NCBI GenBank assembly: GCA_018261755.1
Contig: JAGTRJ010000021.1
Coordinates: 1 to 57,861, forward strand
DNA: 57,861 nt
Source of the DNA: Burkholderiaceae bacterium
GTDB lineage: Bacteria > Pseudomonadota > Gammaproteobacteria > Burkholderiales > Burkholderiaceae_D
Direction: 5' to 3'
Shown here: piece by piece, positions 27,406 through 37,133 of the stretch
Layout of the letters: every line of letters begins with the position of its first letter
How positions within the stretch are numbered: position 1 is the first letter of the stretch
Notes under the pieces: generated by a model
The model's input: the letters and a program-made list of their open reading frames with translations, nothing else
Database searches by the model: none
Told to the model about the DNA's origin: nothing
Program-made: the position numbers and the translations under genes

Positions 27406-28731
27406 ATGAGTCCTTATCTTCTTTTCTGGATTCCTGCAGCATTGCGAATGATGTTTATCTGGATTGGCGCCGGCGTGGTCTGGTATTACTTCGGCCCCAT
27501 CATCGGGCTGACGCTCGGCCTGCTGACGATGACCGTGCTGGTGGCGATACAGTTGCGGTATCTGTATCTGCTCAACGTGTGGCTCGATTTCCCTGACAGT
27601 GCAAAGCTGCCCGATGGCTGGGGCGCATGGAACGCGATTTTTGCCCGCCTGTACCGGTTGCATCGCGACGAGGAAAAAAGCCGGGCTGAACTGTCGGAAT
27701 GGCTGACCCGTTTTCGCCAGACGATGAACATGCTGCCTGATGGCGTGGTCATCATGGACGACGTGCTGTTCCTCGAATGGTGCAACCCGGTGGCCGAGCG
27801 GCACCTCGGACTGGCATTGTCGCGCGACAAGGGGATGCGCGTTACCAACCTGATTCGCGACCCGGAATTCATCAACTACCTGATCTTGGGACGTTACGAC
27901 CAGCCGTTGACGGTGACGCTGCGCGACCGCAGGATCATCTTGCAGATTATTCCGTTCGAAAACCGGCGGCAGATCATGGTGACGCATGATGCGACCGAGA
28001 GCGATCGGATCGAAACAATGCGCCGCGATTTCGTCGCCAATGCGTCACACGAACTGCGCACGCCGCTGACGGTGATCAATGGTTTTCTCGAAATCGCCGC
28101 GCTGCAGCCCAAGCTGGATGCAGTGACACGTGCCGAGCATCTGCGGCTGATGCGCGAGCAGGGCGAGCGGATGCAGGCGCTGGTGGAAGACATGCTGGTG
28201 CTGACCAAGCTGGAATCGGTCGATTTCCCGCTGCGTCCGGAGCGGGTGAACATGACCGCGCTGCTGGAACAGGTCGCGCAGGAAGCGCGCGCCCTGTCTG
28301 GTGGCCGGCATAAGGTTTCGCTGACGATGGCAGGTCCGGACATCAACGGCAGCGCGGATGAATTGCATACGGCTTTCAGCAACCTGGTATCGAACGCGGT
28401 GCGCTATACGCCGGAAGATGGCGAGATCCGAATTTCGTGGCAGGATGCCGAAGATGGGCCGCAGTTCGTGGTGCAGGATACCGGTATCGGCATCGCGCAG
28501 GAACATATCTCGCGCCTGACCGAGCGCTTCTATCGTGTGGACAAGGGGCGCTCGCGCGAAACGCGCGGCACCGGCCTTGGCCTGTCGATTGTCCGCCATG
28601 TGCTGCTGCGCCATCAGGCGTGCCTGAAGATTGAATCGGAGGAAGGCAAGGGCAGCACGTTCAGCGCGCATTTCCCGGCCTTGGTGGTCGCGCAATTGCC
28701 AATCTTGCCGAAGCCAGCCCTGAATAATTGA
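27406..28731 (+). CDS. phoR: Phosphate regulon sensor histidine kinase PhoR
   Basis: Membrane histidine kinase paired with PhoB. It is 441 residues from ATG 27406 and has two close N-terminal membrane segments with almost no periplasmic loop (about residues 8-50), as in classic PhoR. A PAS-like domain (about 95-190: GVVIMDDVLFLEWCNPVAERHLG) follows. The H-box is VANASHELRTPLT and the ATPase domain has N-box FSNLVSNAVRYTP, DTGIGI and GTGLGLSIV. It lies 7 bases after phoB. The ppk/ppx genes often found after phoR are not here. Confidence 0.96.
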   Translation: MSPYLLFWIPAALRMMFIWIGAGVVWYYFGPIIGLTLGLLTMTVLVAIQLRYLYLLNVWLDFPDSAKLPDGWGAWNAIFARLYRLHRDEEKSRAELSEWLTRFRQTMNMLPDGVVIMDDVLFLEWCNPVAERHLGLALSRDKGMRVTNLIRDPEFINYLILGRYDQPLTVTLRDRRIILQIIPFENRRQIMVTHDATESDRIETMRRDFVANASHELRTPLTVINGFLEIAALQPKLDAVTRAEHLRLMREQGERMQALVEDMLVLTKLESVDFPLRPERVNMTALLEQVAQEARALSGGRHKVSLTMAGPDINGSADELHTAFSNLVSNAVRYTPEDGEIRISWQDAEDGPQFVVQDTGIGIAQEHISRLTERFYRVDKGRSRETRGTGLGLSIVRHVLLRHQACLKIESEEGKGSTFSAHFPALVVAQLPILPKPALNN

Positions 28732-28835
28732 CGCTTCTTCCAGGCTCCCCTAAGGTTTGACATCGCTCAACATGGTCGCCCGCCGAAAGGCGGATCATGA
28801 AGTTCCGGCATTGCGCAAACCACAAGGCAAATGTG

Positions 28836-29417
28836 ATGAAGGCATTCCTGAACCTGAGCCGAAACAGTCTGACAGCGGCGTTGCTAATCTTCGTTGCCGG
28901 TTGCGCCAGCCTGTTGCCTGACGGGCGGCAGGAAACCAAAACACCGTGGAAAACCTATGGGCAGGCGCAGACGATGTTCGCGCGCATCATCCCGAATGAA
29001 ACCACGGTGGTCGAACTGAAGGCGCTGGGCGTCGATCCAGACAAGACGCCGAATGTGGCTGTCCTGAGTCATGCCGATTTGTTGCGCCGGCTGGTGTCCA
29101 CCTCGTCGCTTGATGTCAAACTGCTCGATCATGGCCTGCAGCAATGCGTCGCCTCGCATAAGACCTGTTATGCGTACGAAATCGAGCAAAAGCACATCGA
29201 ACGCAAGCGTTTTGGCAATTTCTGGCTCGATTTTTTCAACTTCCACCGCAAGACCAATATCACCGGCTGGGAATTTGATGCCATCGTTGTGGTGCGCGAT
29301 GGAAAGGTGATTTACAAGCTGTGGAGTGGCAAGCCGAGCATTCACCAGTTCGAGGAAGAGAGGATGCCGCTGGGGCCTTTCCAGTCGATTGGTTCATCGT
29401 ACATGATGACCCGCTGA
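28836..29417 (+). CDS. Predicted lipoprotein of unknown function
   Basis: 193-residue protein with a signal peptide and lipobox FVAGC (Cys about residue 23). The mature part is mixed α/β with conserved-looking features: a Trp/Tyr region (PWKTYGQAQ) and two Cys in QQCVASHKTCYAYEI, which could form a disulfide. The sequence FNFHRKTNITGWEFDAIVVVRDGKVIYKLWSGKP reads like a small β-sheet domain. I do not recognise the family. ATG 28836 is preferred over 28797 because it leaves a normal-length signal peptide. A TTGACA hexamer (28757-28762) may be its -35. It is followed by repeat copy 3. Confidence 0.75.
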   Translation: MKAFLNLSRNSLTAALLIFVAGCASLLPDGRQETKTPWKTYGQAQTMFARIIPNETTVVELKALGVDPDKTPNVAVLSHADLLRRLVSTSSLDVKLLDHGLQQCVASHKTCYAYEIEQKHIERKRFGNFWLDFFNFHRKTNITGWEFDAIVVVRDGKVIYKLWSGKPSIHQFEEERMPLGPFQSIGSSYMMTR

Positions 29418-29466
29418 ACCGGCCATGTTCGGACGAAAAGGCCATGCTGGTGCGATGCGGGGCGCC

Positions 29467-29585
29467 CAAATAACTGACCGAGAAGTTATTTTCGTTCAAT
29501 AAGCCCGAAAATTATACTCATGCCAGTATTTTAAAATCGCCAGCAGAAACGTGGATTGGGATGGTGGTTTTGCCATATACCCCCG
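29467..29585 (+). repeat. Dispersed intergenic structured element, copy 3 (type I, divergent)
   Basis: Starts CAAATAACTGACC. Hairpin one is eroded (ACTGACCGA/TCGTTCAAT). Hairpin two is ATACT (29514-29518)/AGTAT (29525-29529). Hairpin three is CCA (29540-29542)/TGG (29552-29554). The end TATACCCCC is conserved and here can pair downstream with GGGGGTA (29602-29608), a 7-bp stem. It lies between the lipoprotein and decarboxylase genes, which are convergent. Confidence 0.65.
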
Positions 29586-29622
29586 GAAAAATGGAAATTC
29601 AGGGGGTAATGGCAACGCGACC

Positions 29623-29646
29623 GGGGGCGAAAGCCCCCATTTTTAT
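29623..29646 (+). terminator. Terminator after repeat copy 3
   Basis: GGGGGC (29623-29628), loop GAAA, GCCCCC (29633-29638), followed by ATTTTTATT on the plus strand. It would end a transcript containing the lipoprotein gene and repeat copy 3, and it abuts the stop of the convergent decarboxylase gene. Confidence 0.85.
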
Positions 29647-31895
29647 TGCTTCACGCAATCGACGAAATAATCGCGCCGGCCGTTGATTTCGCGCTGGACC
29701 AGTCCATGCACGTCGGTTTCGAAGCCGGGGAACTGCTCATTGAAATCGCGCGCGAATTTCAGATAATCGACGATCGTCTTGTTGAACCGTTCGCCCGGAA
29801 TCAAGAGCGGAATGCCTGGCGGATACGGCGTCAGCAGCGTCGACGTGATGCGGCCTTCGAGTTCGTCGATCGGCACGCGTTCGATCTGCCGGTGCGCCAT
29901 CTTGGCAAAGGCGTCCGCCGGACGCATTGCCGGCACCATGTCGGACAGGTACATTTCGGTCGTCAGGCGGGCAACGTCGTACTGTTTGTAGAAATTGTGG
30001 AACTGCTGGCACAGGTCGCGCAGGCCCATCCGTTCGTAGCGCGGCTTGGTCGCGGCGAATTCCGGCAGGATGCGCCAGATTGGCTGGTTCCTGTCGTAAT
30101 CATCCTTGAACTGCTGCAGCGCCGTCACCAGCGTGTTCCAGCGGCCCTTGGTGATGCCGATGGTGAACATGATGAAGAATGAATACAGCCCGCATTTTTC
30201 GATGATGACGCCATGCTCGGCCAGATATTCCTTCACGATCGAGGCAGGGATGCCTGTTTGCGCAAATTGTCCGTCGATATCCAGGCCGGGCGTAATGACG
30301 GTCGCCTTGATCGGGTCGAGCATGTTGAACCCCGGTGCCAGATTGCCGAAGCCGTGCCATTTATCCTCGGCGTGAATCAGCCAGTCGTTTTGCGTGCCGA
30401 TGCCTTCGCTGGTGAAAGTGTCCGGCCCCCAGACCTGGAACCACCAGTCCTTGCCGAATTCCTGGTCCACCTTCTTCATCGCGCGGCGGAAATCCAGCGC
30501 TTCCAGAATGGATTCCTCGACCAGCGCGGTGCCGCCCGGCGGCTCCATCATCGCCGCGGCGACATCGCACGACGCGATGATCGAGTATTGCGGCGAAGTC
30601 GAGGTGTGCATCAGATAGGCTTCGTTGAACGAATCGCGATCCAGTTTCACTGTTTCAGAATCGTTGATCAGGATTTGCGATGCCTGCGATAGTCCGGCCA
30701 GCAGCTTGTGCGTCGATTGCGTGGCGACGACGATCGATTCCTTCGCCGGTGGCGTGTCCTTGCTGATCGCGTGCATGTTGTTGTAGAACTCGTGGAACGC
30801 GGCATGCGGCAGCCAGGCTTCATCGAACAGCAGCGTGTCGATTTCGCCGTCGAGCAGGTTCTTGATCGTTTCGACGTTGTACACCACGCCATCGTAGGTC
30901 GATTGCGTGATGGTCAGAATGCGCGGCTTCTTGTTCGCTGCTTCGCGCGCGAACGGATTGGCCTCGATTTTTTTGCGGATGTTTTCCGGCTGGAATTCTT
31001 CCAGCGGAATCGGGCCGATGATGCCGAGGTGGTTGCGCGTCGGCATCAGGAACACCGGAATCGCGCCAGTCATGATGATCGAGTGCAGCACCGATTTGTG
31101 GCAGTTGCGATCGACCACGACGATATCGCCCGGTGCGACGGTCGAATGCCAGACGATCTTGTTCGAGGTCGAAGTGCCGTTGGTGACGAAATAGCAGTGG
31201 TCGGCATTGAAGATGCGGGCGGCATTGCGTTCGCTGGCTTCGACCGGGCCGGTGTGGTCGAGCAATTGACCGAGTTCCTCGACCGCGTTGCAGACGTCGG
31301 CACGCAGCATGTTTTCGCCGAAGAACTGGTGGAACATCTGCCCGATCGGCGATTTCAGGAATGCCACGCCGCCGGAATGGCCGGGGCAGTGCCACGAATA
31401 CGAGCCGTCCTGCGCGTAATGCATCAGCGCGCGGAAGAACGGCGGCGCCAGCCCGTCGAGATACGATTTCGCTTCGCGGATGATGTGGCGCGCGACGAAT
31501 TCCGGCGTATCTTCGTACATGTGAATGAAGCCGTGCAGCTCACGCAGGATGTCGTTCGGGATGTGGCGCGAGGTGCGTGTTTCGCCATACAGGTAAATCG
31601 GAATATCGGCGTTGCGGTCGCGGATTTCCTGCACGAACGCGCGCAGCGGCTGCAGTGCGTACTGAATGTCTTCGGCCGAGCCATCGCCGAAATCTTCGTC
31701 GTCGATCGACAAAATGAAGGCGGATGCGCGCGACTGCTGCTGCGCGAACTGCGACAGGTCGCCATAGCTGGTCACGCCCAGCACTTCCAAGCCTTCTTCC
31801 TCGATCGCGGTCGCCAGCGCACGGATGCTGAGGCCGGAACTGTTTTCCGAGCGGAAGTCTTCGTCAATGATGACGATGGGAAAGCGGAATTTCAT
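29643..31895 (-). CDS. PLP-dependent Orn/Lys/Arg decarboxylase (fold type I)
   Basis: Large basic amino-acid decarboxylase of 750 residues, the size of biodegradative arginine and lysine decarboxylases. The N-terminal flavodoxin/receiver-like wing domain covers about residues 1-130. The PLP domain follows, with the cofactor-binding region SWHCPGHSGGVAFLKS, the Asp that pairs with the pyridine nitrogen in LLFDEA (358), and the Schiff-base Lys397 in STHKLL. The C-terminal domain ends around VQREINGRRDYF. Substrate cannot be settled from sequence: arginine, lysine and ornithine enzymes share these motifs. Products would feed polyamine synthesis or acid resistance. The gene is monocistronic with a 170-base spacer to folA. 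Confidence 0.93.
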   Translation of the reverse strand: MKFRFPIVIIDEDFRSENSSGLSIRALATAIEEEGLEVLGVTSYGDLSQFAQQQSRASAFILSIDDEDFGDGSAEDIQYALQPLRAFVQEIRDRNADIPIYLYGETRTSRHIPNDILRELHGFIHMYEDTPEFVARHIIREAKSYLDGLAPPFFRALMHYAQDGSYSWHCPGHSGGVAFLKSPIGQMFHQFFGENMLRADVCNAVEELGQLLDHTGPVEASERNAARIFNADHCYFVTNGTSTSNKIVWHSTVAPGDIVVVDRNCHKSVLHSIIMTGAIPVFLMPTRNHLGIIGPIPLEEFQPENIRKKIEANPFAREAANKKPRILTITQSTYDGVVYNVETIKNLLDGEIDTLLFDEAWLPHAAFHEFYNNMHAISKDTPPAKESIVVATQSTHKLLAGLSQASQILINDSETVKLDRDSFNEAYLMHTSTSPQYSIIASCDVAAAMMEPPGGTALVEESILEALDFRRAMKKVDQEFGKDWWFQVWGPDTFTSEGIGTQNDWLIHAEDKWHGFGNLAPGFNMLDPIKATVITPGLDIDGQFAQTGIPASIVKEYLAEHGVIIEKCGLYSFFIMFTIGITKGRWNTLVTALQQFKDDYDRNQPIWRILPEFAATKPRYERMGLRDLCQQFHNFYKQYDVARLTTEMYLSDMVPAMRPADAFAKMAHRQIERVPIDELEGRITSTLLTPYPPGIPLLIPGERFNKTIVDYLKFARDFNEQFPGFETDVHGLVQREINGRRDYFVDCVKQ

Positions 31896-32065
31896 CGCGG
31901 TTTCCTATGAAAAAACGGATTGCAGGAAAGGACGTGCTGGCGGTTGCTACCCGAACTGCGCTGACGCCGGAAAAGGAAAAGCGGATTTTCGCAGAAAAGC
32001 TGTGCCATTGGGGGAAAATACTGTAAAAAAGCTGCAATATCGTGACATTTTCGATGCAGTACGCG

Positions 32066-32638
32066 TCAAACTGTCTGCTTGCGCCGATAGGTGACGAATT
32101 GCATGTACAGCCCGGAGGCCGCGCCAACGGGTTTGCCGCTCATCTTGCTGGAGGCGACGAACTGGCGCCCGGCACGATGACGCTCCCATTGTTCGGTCGG
32201 AATCGGTGGGAATACGGTATCCGATTCGAACAATGGAAACAGCCGGTGGTTCGGGTGATGGTCGAGAATTTCGGTCAGATAAATCTCGTCGGCAATGTCG
32301 ATCGATTGCCGGTACAGTTCGCCGCCGCCGATGACGAACACCCGCTTTTCGCCGCGCACCATTTCCAGTGCTGCACGCAGCGAGTGCGCGACATGGCAAT
32401 TCGGTGCCGCAAACAGCACATTGCGCGTGACGATGATGTTCTTGCGCTTCGGTAGCGGCTTGCAGCCGATGGCGTCAAAGGTCTTGCGGCCCATGATCAC
32501 CGTATGCCCGGTCGTCACCCGGCGGAAGAAACGCAGATCGCGTGGCATGTGCCACGGCATCTTGTTGCCGCTGCCGATGGTGCCATCCGGGCCGACGGCG
32601 GCGATCAGCGCAATTTTGGTTTTTACTTCGACCATCAT
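32066..32638 (-). CDS. folA: Dihydrofolate reductase
   Basis: Reduces dihydrofolate to tetrahydrofolate with NADPH. It is 190 residues from ATG 32638, slightly longer than the 160-residue norm because of an extended region near GRQFVASSKMSGKPVG. Family motifs are present: IAAVGPDGTIGSGNKMPWHM (with the substrate-contacting region), VIMGRKTFDAIG, and VFVIGGGELY for the cofactor. An acidic substrate residue is expected in the PRDLRFFRR helix, where the Asp is visible. It overlaps the upstream pseudouridine synthase stop by ATGA. Confidence 0.95.
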   Translation of the reverse strand: MMVEVKTKIALIAAVGPDGTIGSGNKMPWHMPRDLRFFRRVTTGHTVIMGRKTFDAIGCKPLPKRKNIIVTRNVLFAAPNCHVAHSLRAALEMVRGEKRVFVIGGGELYRQSIDIADEIYLTEILDHHPNHRLFPLFESDTVFPPIPTEQWERHRAGRQFVASSKMSGKPVGAASGLYMQFVTYRRKQTV

Positions 32639-33384
32639 CAGAATTGCTCGTCCGGTTGAAGATAGCGCCATTGACCGGCTGGCAGGTTGCCGAGCGCGAC
32701 CTTGCCGATGCGGATGCGCTTCAGGCCAATGACCTTCAGCCCGACTGTTTCGCACATGCGCCGGATCTGGCGCTTCTTGCCTTCCTTCAGCACAAAGCGC
32801 AGCTGGTCATCGTTCTGCCAGCGCACTTTCGCCGGTTGCAGCGCCTTGCCGTCGAGCGACAGGCCATGGTTCAGCAGTTTCAGCTGATCGTCCGGCAAAC
32901 GTCCGGGCTTGGTGTATTTCACCCGCACCAGATATTCCTTCTCGATTTCAGAATCCTGCCCGATCAGATGCTTGGCGACGCGGCCGTCCTGTGTCAGCAC
33001 CAGGAGGCCGACCGAATCGATATCGAGCCGGCCGGCAGGCGCCAGACTTTTGAGCTGTTTCGAATGAAAGGTTTCCGGTGATTTGTCTTCCTTCCAGCGG
33101 GATTCTGCATTGACGAGCGTGAACGCCGGCTTGTAGCCGTCCTCAGCCTGGCCGCTGACGTAGCCGACCGGCTTGTTGATCAGGATGGTGACGCGTTTCG
33201 CCTGTTCGGCATTGGCCTGGCGCTCGATCGTGATTTTCTGGTGCGGCAAGACCTTGCTGCCCAGTTGCGACACGATCTGGCCGTCGACACGCACCCAGCC
33301 GCGTTCGATCCATTCGTCTGCCTCGCGGCGTGAACATAGTCCGAGTTCGGACATGCGTTTTGAAAGTCGTACAGGTTCGGTCAT
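32638..33384 (-). CDS. RluF/RsuA-family 23S rRNA pseudouridine synthase
   Basis: Isomerises uridine to pseudouridine in rRNA. It is 248 residues. The N-terminal S4 RNA-binding domain covers about residues 5-55 ([20 protein letters not shown]). The catalytic domain contains the family Asp in [18 protein letters not shown] and the Arg-rich motif [15 protein letters not shown]. The subfamily looks closest to RluF (23S U2604), but RluB-like specificity is possible. It is coupled to glnD upstream (four-base overlap) and to folA downstream. Confidence 0.88.
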   Translation of the reverse strand: MTEPVRLSKRMSELGLCSRREADEWIERGWVRVDGQIVSQLGSKVLPHQKITIERQANAEQAKRVTILINKPVGYVSGQAEDGYKPAFTLVNAESRWKEDKSPETFHSKQLKSLAPAGRLDIDSVGLLVLTQDGRVAKHLIGQDSEIEKEYLVRVKYTKPGRLPDDQLKLLNHGLSLDGKALQPAKVRWQNDDQLRFVLKEGKKRQIRRMCETVGLKVIGLKRIRIGKVALGNLPAGQWRYLQPDEQF

Positions 33385-35945
33385 AAGCGCAACACTTCAA
33401 GCAAATCGGTTTCAAGCTGGATTTGGGTCCGGGCATTTTCCAGCGCATCGCCCTCAACCAGGAACACGTCCTCGACCCGTTCGCCCATTGTCATGATTTT
33501 GGCGGTGTGCAGGCTGATGCCATATCGCGCCAGCACGGTGGCGATCGCATACAGCAGGCCGGTGCGGTCGTTGGCCGTGACTGACAGCACATGATACTCG
33601 CCGCGCGCGTCAGGGCGCAGATCGACGGTTGGCGTGACCGGGAAACTGCGCGACATGCGCGAAACCTGGCCCTTGGGCAACGACGCAAGCGGTGCCTGCA
33701 CGAGCAATGTTTCGGTCAGGTCGTGCTCGACCAGACTGATGATGTCGCGGTAGTTCTTTTCAAACATTTGTCGCGTCACGAGGAAGGTATCGAGCGCGTA
33801 GCCGTGTTTTGTGGTGTGGATTTTCGCATCCAGAATGCTGTAATTCATCCGGGCGAAGTAGCCGCAGATGCGTGCAAACAGGTCGGGCTGATCCTTGATG
33901 TAAACCAGCACTTCCAGCCCTTCGCCGATGGGCGACAGCCGGCATTTTACGATCGGCTGCTCGCTGTCGAGGCGGTAATAGAGTTTCCGCGTTTGCCACG
34001 CGATGTCGGCGGCATCATGGCGCAGGAAATAGCCGACGTCGAGCTGTTCCCACATCTGTTCGTGCGCATCGGTCGTCAAGCCATACAGCCGCAATGTCTT
34101 GAGAGCTTCGTTTTGCTTGCTTATCAGTTCGCTGTCGGCCGAGAGCGTTTCGCCGCCGAGCACGCGCAACGTCAGCCGGTACAGGTCTTCGAGCAGTTTG
34201 CCTTTCCATGCATTCCAGACCTGCGGGCTGGTGCCGCGGATATCGGCCACCGTCAACAGATAAAGCGCAGTTAGGCGTCGTTCGTTGCTGACGATGGCGG
34301 CGAAGTTCTGGATGGTTTCAGGATCGGATAGATCGCGTTTTTGCGCAACCTGCGACATTGTCAGATGATGCCGCACGAGGAATACCACCAGCTCGGTATC
34401 TTCGTTGGCAATCCAGTGATCGGTGCAAAAGCGGCGCGCATCCTCCATCCCGAGTACTGAATGATCGCCGCCGCGGCCTTTCGCAATGTCGTGAAACAGC
34501 GCGGCAACATACAGCAGCCACGGCCGGGCAAAGTTCGCCATCAGTTGGCTGCAGAATGGAAATTCGTGCGCATGTTCCGGCAGCACGAAGCGGCGCACGT
34601 TGCGCACCACCGTCAGGATATGCTGGTCGACGGTGTAGATGTGGAACAGGTCATGTTGCATCTGGCCGACGATACGACGAAAATTCGGCAGATAGCGCCC
34701 CAGCACGCTGGTCTGGTTCATTTGGCGCAGCGCGTGCGTCACACCTCTTGGCGCCTGCAGGATGAGCAAAAACAGTGCGCGGTTGCTCGGATCGTTACGG
34801 AAATCATCATCAATGCGCAAGCGTGCATGCCAGACAGCGCGCAGCGTGCGTGCTGTCATGCCCTTCAGTTCCGGATTTTGCGCCAGCAGCAGGAACATTT
34901 CCAGCGTTGCCGATGGCGTGCGTTCGAAAGTATATTCAGACGCAATATCTATCAGCCCGTTGACCTCGTTGAAGCGGGCATTGATTGGATGCGGGTGAAA
35001 CGGTTGCGGGAACAGTTGCGCTTCAATGTTTTGCAGCAGGATGGTGTTCATTTGCGTGACCGCTTTCGCGGCACGGTAATAACGCTGCATCATCTTTTCT
35101 TCCGCCCGCTGCGCATCGCGGCTGCCGCTGACGTTCTTGAAGCCGAAGGTTTCGGCAATCGGTGCCTGCAGGTCGAACACCAGCCGATCTTCGCGCCTTC
35201 CCGCCAGCACATGCAACTGGATGCGCACTTCCTTGGTGGCGCGTTCGCAGTTCGTCAACTGGCGCGCCTCGGTTTCGGTGATCAGCCCGCGTTTTGCCAG
35301 CCCACGCCAGGATTTGCCCAGACGTGCCGCTTTCGCCAGCCACAGGATGACCTGCAGATCGCGTAGCCCGCCAGGGCTTTCCTTGCAGTTGGGTTCCAGA
35401 CTGTATGGCGTATCTTCATATTTCACATGCCGCTGTCGCATCTCCAGCGTTTTCGCCTGAAAGAAGGCAGGCGCATCCATCTGCGCACGATAACGGCGTT
35501 GCAGTGTCTGGAATAGTCTGCGGTTGCCTTGAACCAGCCTCGCTTCCAGCAATGCAGTCTGGATCGTAATGTCGGCGGCGGATTCGCTGATGCATTCATC
35601 GACCGTGCGGATGCTGTGACCGATATCCAGTCCGAGATCCCATAGCAGCGTGACCAGCGTTTCCAGCGTGCCGCGCAACGCATCATCCGGCGGGGCATCG
35701 AGCAGGATCAGCAGGTCAATATCCGAATGCGGGAACAGTTCGCCACGGCCATAGCCGCCGACGGCCACCAGCGCGTGCTGTTCAGGCATGCCAACAGCGT
35801 GCCAGGCTTCTGTCAGCGCGGCATCAACATTCTGACGCAGCCGTGTCAGCAATTGCGTTGGCCGTCCGCCCGACTGGTAAGCGGCGATCGCTTCTTGCCG
35901 TCCGGAATTCAGGCGCTGTTTCAGTTGTAGCGCGAGCGTGTTCAC
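33381..35945 (-). CDS. glnD: Bifunctional [protein-PII] uridylyltransferase/uridylyl-removing enzyme GlnD
   Basis: Primary nitrogen sensor. It uridylylates PII when glutamine is low and removes UMP when it is high. It is 854 residues with a GTG start at 35945. The nucleotidyltransferase domain has [19 protein letters not shown] (about residues 63-81). The helical GlnE-like domain follows, then the HD domain, which removes UMP ([14 protein letters not shown]), and two C-terminal ACT domains that bind glutamine ([34 protein letters not shown]). It lies 3 bases after map, the conserved map-glnD order. Its usual PII partners are not in the window. Confidence 0.97.
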   Translation of the reverse strand: MNTLALQLKQRLNSGRQEAIAAYQSGGRPTQLLTRLRQNVDAALTEAWHAVGMPEQHALVAVGGYGRGELFPHSDIDLLILLDAPPDDALRGTLETLVTLLWDLGLDIGHSIRTVDECISESAADITIQTALLEARLVQGNRRLFQTLQRRYRAQMDAPAFFQAKTLEMRQRHVKYEDTPYSLEPNCKESPGGLRDLQVILWLAKAARLGKSWRGLAKRGLITETEARQLTNCERATKEVRIQLHVLAGRREDRLVFDLQAPIAETFGFKNVSGSRDAQRAEEKMMQRYYRAAKAVTQMNTILLQNIEAQLFPQPFHPHPINARFNEVNGLIDIASEYTFERTPSATLEMFLLLAQNPELKGMTARTLRAVWHARLRIDDDFRNDPSNRALFLLILQAPRGVTHALRQMNQTSVLGRYLPNFRRIVGQMQHDLFHIYTVDQHILTVVRNVRRFVLPEHAHEFPFCSQLMANFARPWLLYVAALFHDIAKGRGGDHSVLGMEDARRFCTDHWIANEDTELVVFLVRHHLTMSQVAQKRDLSDPETIQNFAAIVSNERRLTALYLLTVADIRGTSPQVWNAWKGKLLEDLYRLTLRVLGGETLSADSELISKQNEALKTLRLYGLTTDAHEQMWEQLDVGYFLRHDAADIAWQTRKLYYRLDSEQPIVKCRLSPIGEGLEVLVYIKDQPDLFARICGYFARMNYSILDAKIHTTKHGYALDTFLVTRQMFEKNYRDIISLVEHDLTETLLVQAPLASLPKGQVSRMSRSFPVTPTVDLRPDARGEYHVLSVTANDRTGLLYAIATVLARYGISLHTAKIMTMGERVEDVFLVEGDALENARTQIQLETDLLEVLRL

Positions 35946-35948
35946 TGC

Positions 35949-36782
35949 TCAGGCAGGTTTGTCCTGCGGCGTTTCTCCGGCAACGACCCATTCCGGTGGT
36001 GGTGGCATGTCGGGCGATACCGTTAGCACCTCGTAGCCTGTTTCCGTCACCAGCACCGTGTGTTCCCACTGCATCGACAGGCTGCGATCCTTGGTGCGGA
36101 TGGTCCAGCCATCGCCCATTTCGCGGATTTCCCGTCGGCCTGCGTTGACCATCGGTTCGATGGTGAAAATCATGCCTGGTTCCAGTTTTGCCAGCGTGCC
36201 GGGCTTGCCGTAATGCAGCACCTGCGGCTCTTCGTGAAAGGATTTGCCGATGCCGTGGCCACAAAACTCGCGCACCACGCTGAACCCCGATTTTTCCGCA
36301 TACTGCTGGATCGCATGACCGATGTCACCCAGAAACGCGCCCGGCTTGACCTTCGAGATGCCAATCCACATGCATTCATAGGTGACCTGGTTCAGACGGC
36401 GGGTCTGGAGCGACGGTTCGCCAACCAGATACATGCGGCTGGTGTCGCCGTAATAGCCGTCCTTGATGACGGTGATGTCGATGTTTAGCGAATCACCGTT
36501 TTTCAGGATTTTGCCCCCCGGGATGCCATGGCAGACGACATCGTTGATCGATGTGCAGGTCGCATTCGGATAGGGCTTGTAACCCGGCGGGCAATAATTC
36601 AGCGGTGCCGGGATGGTTCCCTGCACGTTCACCATGTATTCGTGGCACAGTCGGTCCAGTTCACCGGTGGTGACACCGGCTTTGACGAAAGGAGCGATAT
36701 AGTCGAGAACCTCGGCGGCCAGGCGGCACGCGATCCGCATTTTTTCGATATCGGCGGCGGTTTTGATCAGGATGGAAGCCAT
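35949..36782 (-). CDS. map: Type I methionine aminopeptidase
   Basis: Removes the initiator methionine from nascent proteins; cytosolic dinuclear-metal enzyme. It is 277 residues. Metal ligands are in DSLNIDITVIKDGYYGDTSR (two Asp), CGHGIGKSFHEEP (His), FTIEPMV (Glu) and MQWEHTVLV (Glu). The short Pro-rich tail after the catalytic domain is unremarkable. In many genomes it follows rpsB divergently; here the upstream neighbour is tRNA-Ser. Confidence 0.97.
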   Translation of the reverse strand: MASILIKTAADIEKMRIACRLAAEVLDYIAPFVKAGVTTGELDRLCHEYMVNVQGTIPAPLNYCPPGYKPYPNATCTSINDVVCHGIPGGKILKNGDSLNIDITVIKDGYYGDTSRMYLVGEPSLQTRRLNQVTYECMWIGISKVKPGAFLGDIGHAIQQYAEKSGFSVVREFCGHGIGKSFHEEPQVLHYGKPGTLAKLEPGMIFTIEPMVNAGRREIREMGDGWTIRTKDRSLSMQWEHTVLVTETGYEVLTVSPDMPPPPEWVVAGETPQDKPA

Positions 36783-36932
36783 TAGGATGCGTAATTGAAG
36801 AAAGATACAGCAAACGTCGTAAACAGAAATTATAAGCGACCAGCCGAATGTTCGCTAAGGGATGCGGATGGAAAGTGAACGGCTACCGCTCGCCTGGCAG
36901 GCAGGAGTGGCTGGCATGTTGAACGGCTGCGC

Positions 36933-36960
36933 TTGCTGTCCGGCATAAGTCTGTTATACT
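36933..36960 (+). promoter_or_regulatory. Promoter of tRNA-Ser
   Basis: TTGCTG (36933-36938), 16-base spacer, TATACT (36955-36960): a good sigma-70 promoter starting transcription about 35 bases before the mature tRNA. It lies in the 220-base gap between map and the tRNA, where no gene is visible. Confidence 0.75.
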
Positions 36961-37002
36961 TGCGAACTTTGCTGGATTTGCTGTTTGCGATTCCGGCTTG
37001 CA

Positions 37003-37093
37003 GGAAAGGTGGCAGAGTGGTCGAATGCGCCGGACTCGAAATCCGGTATACGGTTACACCGTATCGTGGGTTCAAATCCCACCCTTTCCGCCA
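37003..37093 (+). tRNA. tRNA-Ser (anticodon CGA, reads UCG)
   Basis: Complete class II tRNA. Acceptor stem GGAAAGG (37003-37009)/CCTTTCC (37083-37089), discriminator G and encoded CCA. The D arm contains GAGTGGTCGAA. The anticodon stem is CCGGA/TCCGG with loop CTCGAAA, anticodon CGA at 37037-37039. A long variable arm (TACGG...CCGTA) is typical of serine tRNA. GGTTCAAATCC gives the T loop. The last 56 bases plus 8 downstream are duplicated at 41206-41272, so this is the integration site of a mobile element. The gene remains intact because the element brings an identical 3' half. Confidence 0.97.
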
Positions 37094-37101
37094 AGAATCA
37101 A
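37035..37101 (+). repeat. attL: proximal copy of a 67-bp direct repeat
   Basis: Runs from the first base of the anticodon loop of tRNA-Ser through CCA to AAGAATCAA. It is identical at every position to 41206-41272 and diverges immediately on both sides. Crossover in the anticodon loop is standard for tRNA-targeting tyrosine integrases. Confidence 0.95.
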
Positions 37102-37133
37102 AGGGTTACAGAGTTTTTTCTGTGACCTTTTTT
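37101..37133 (+). terminator. Terminator supplied by the element after tRNA-Ser
   Basis: AAGGGTTACAGA (37101-37112), loop GTTTTT, TCTGTGACCTTT (37119-37130), then a T-run continuing TTTATTT. The stem has two G-T wobbles. It overlaps the integrase stop codon (complement of 37106-37108) and replaces the native terminator that insertion pushed to 41291. Confidence 0.8.

Noticed and set aside
29467-29585. Insertion sequence or CRISPR remnant for the dispersed repeats
   Set aside because: The copies have no transposase, no long inverted termini, no target duplications that I can see, and no regular spacer array.
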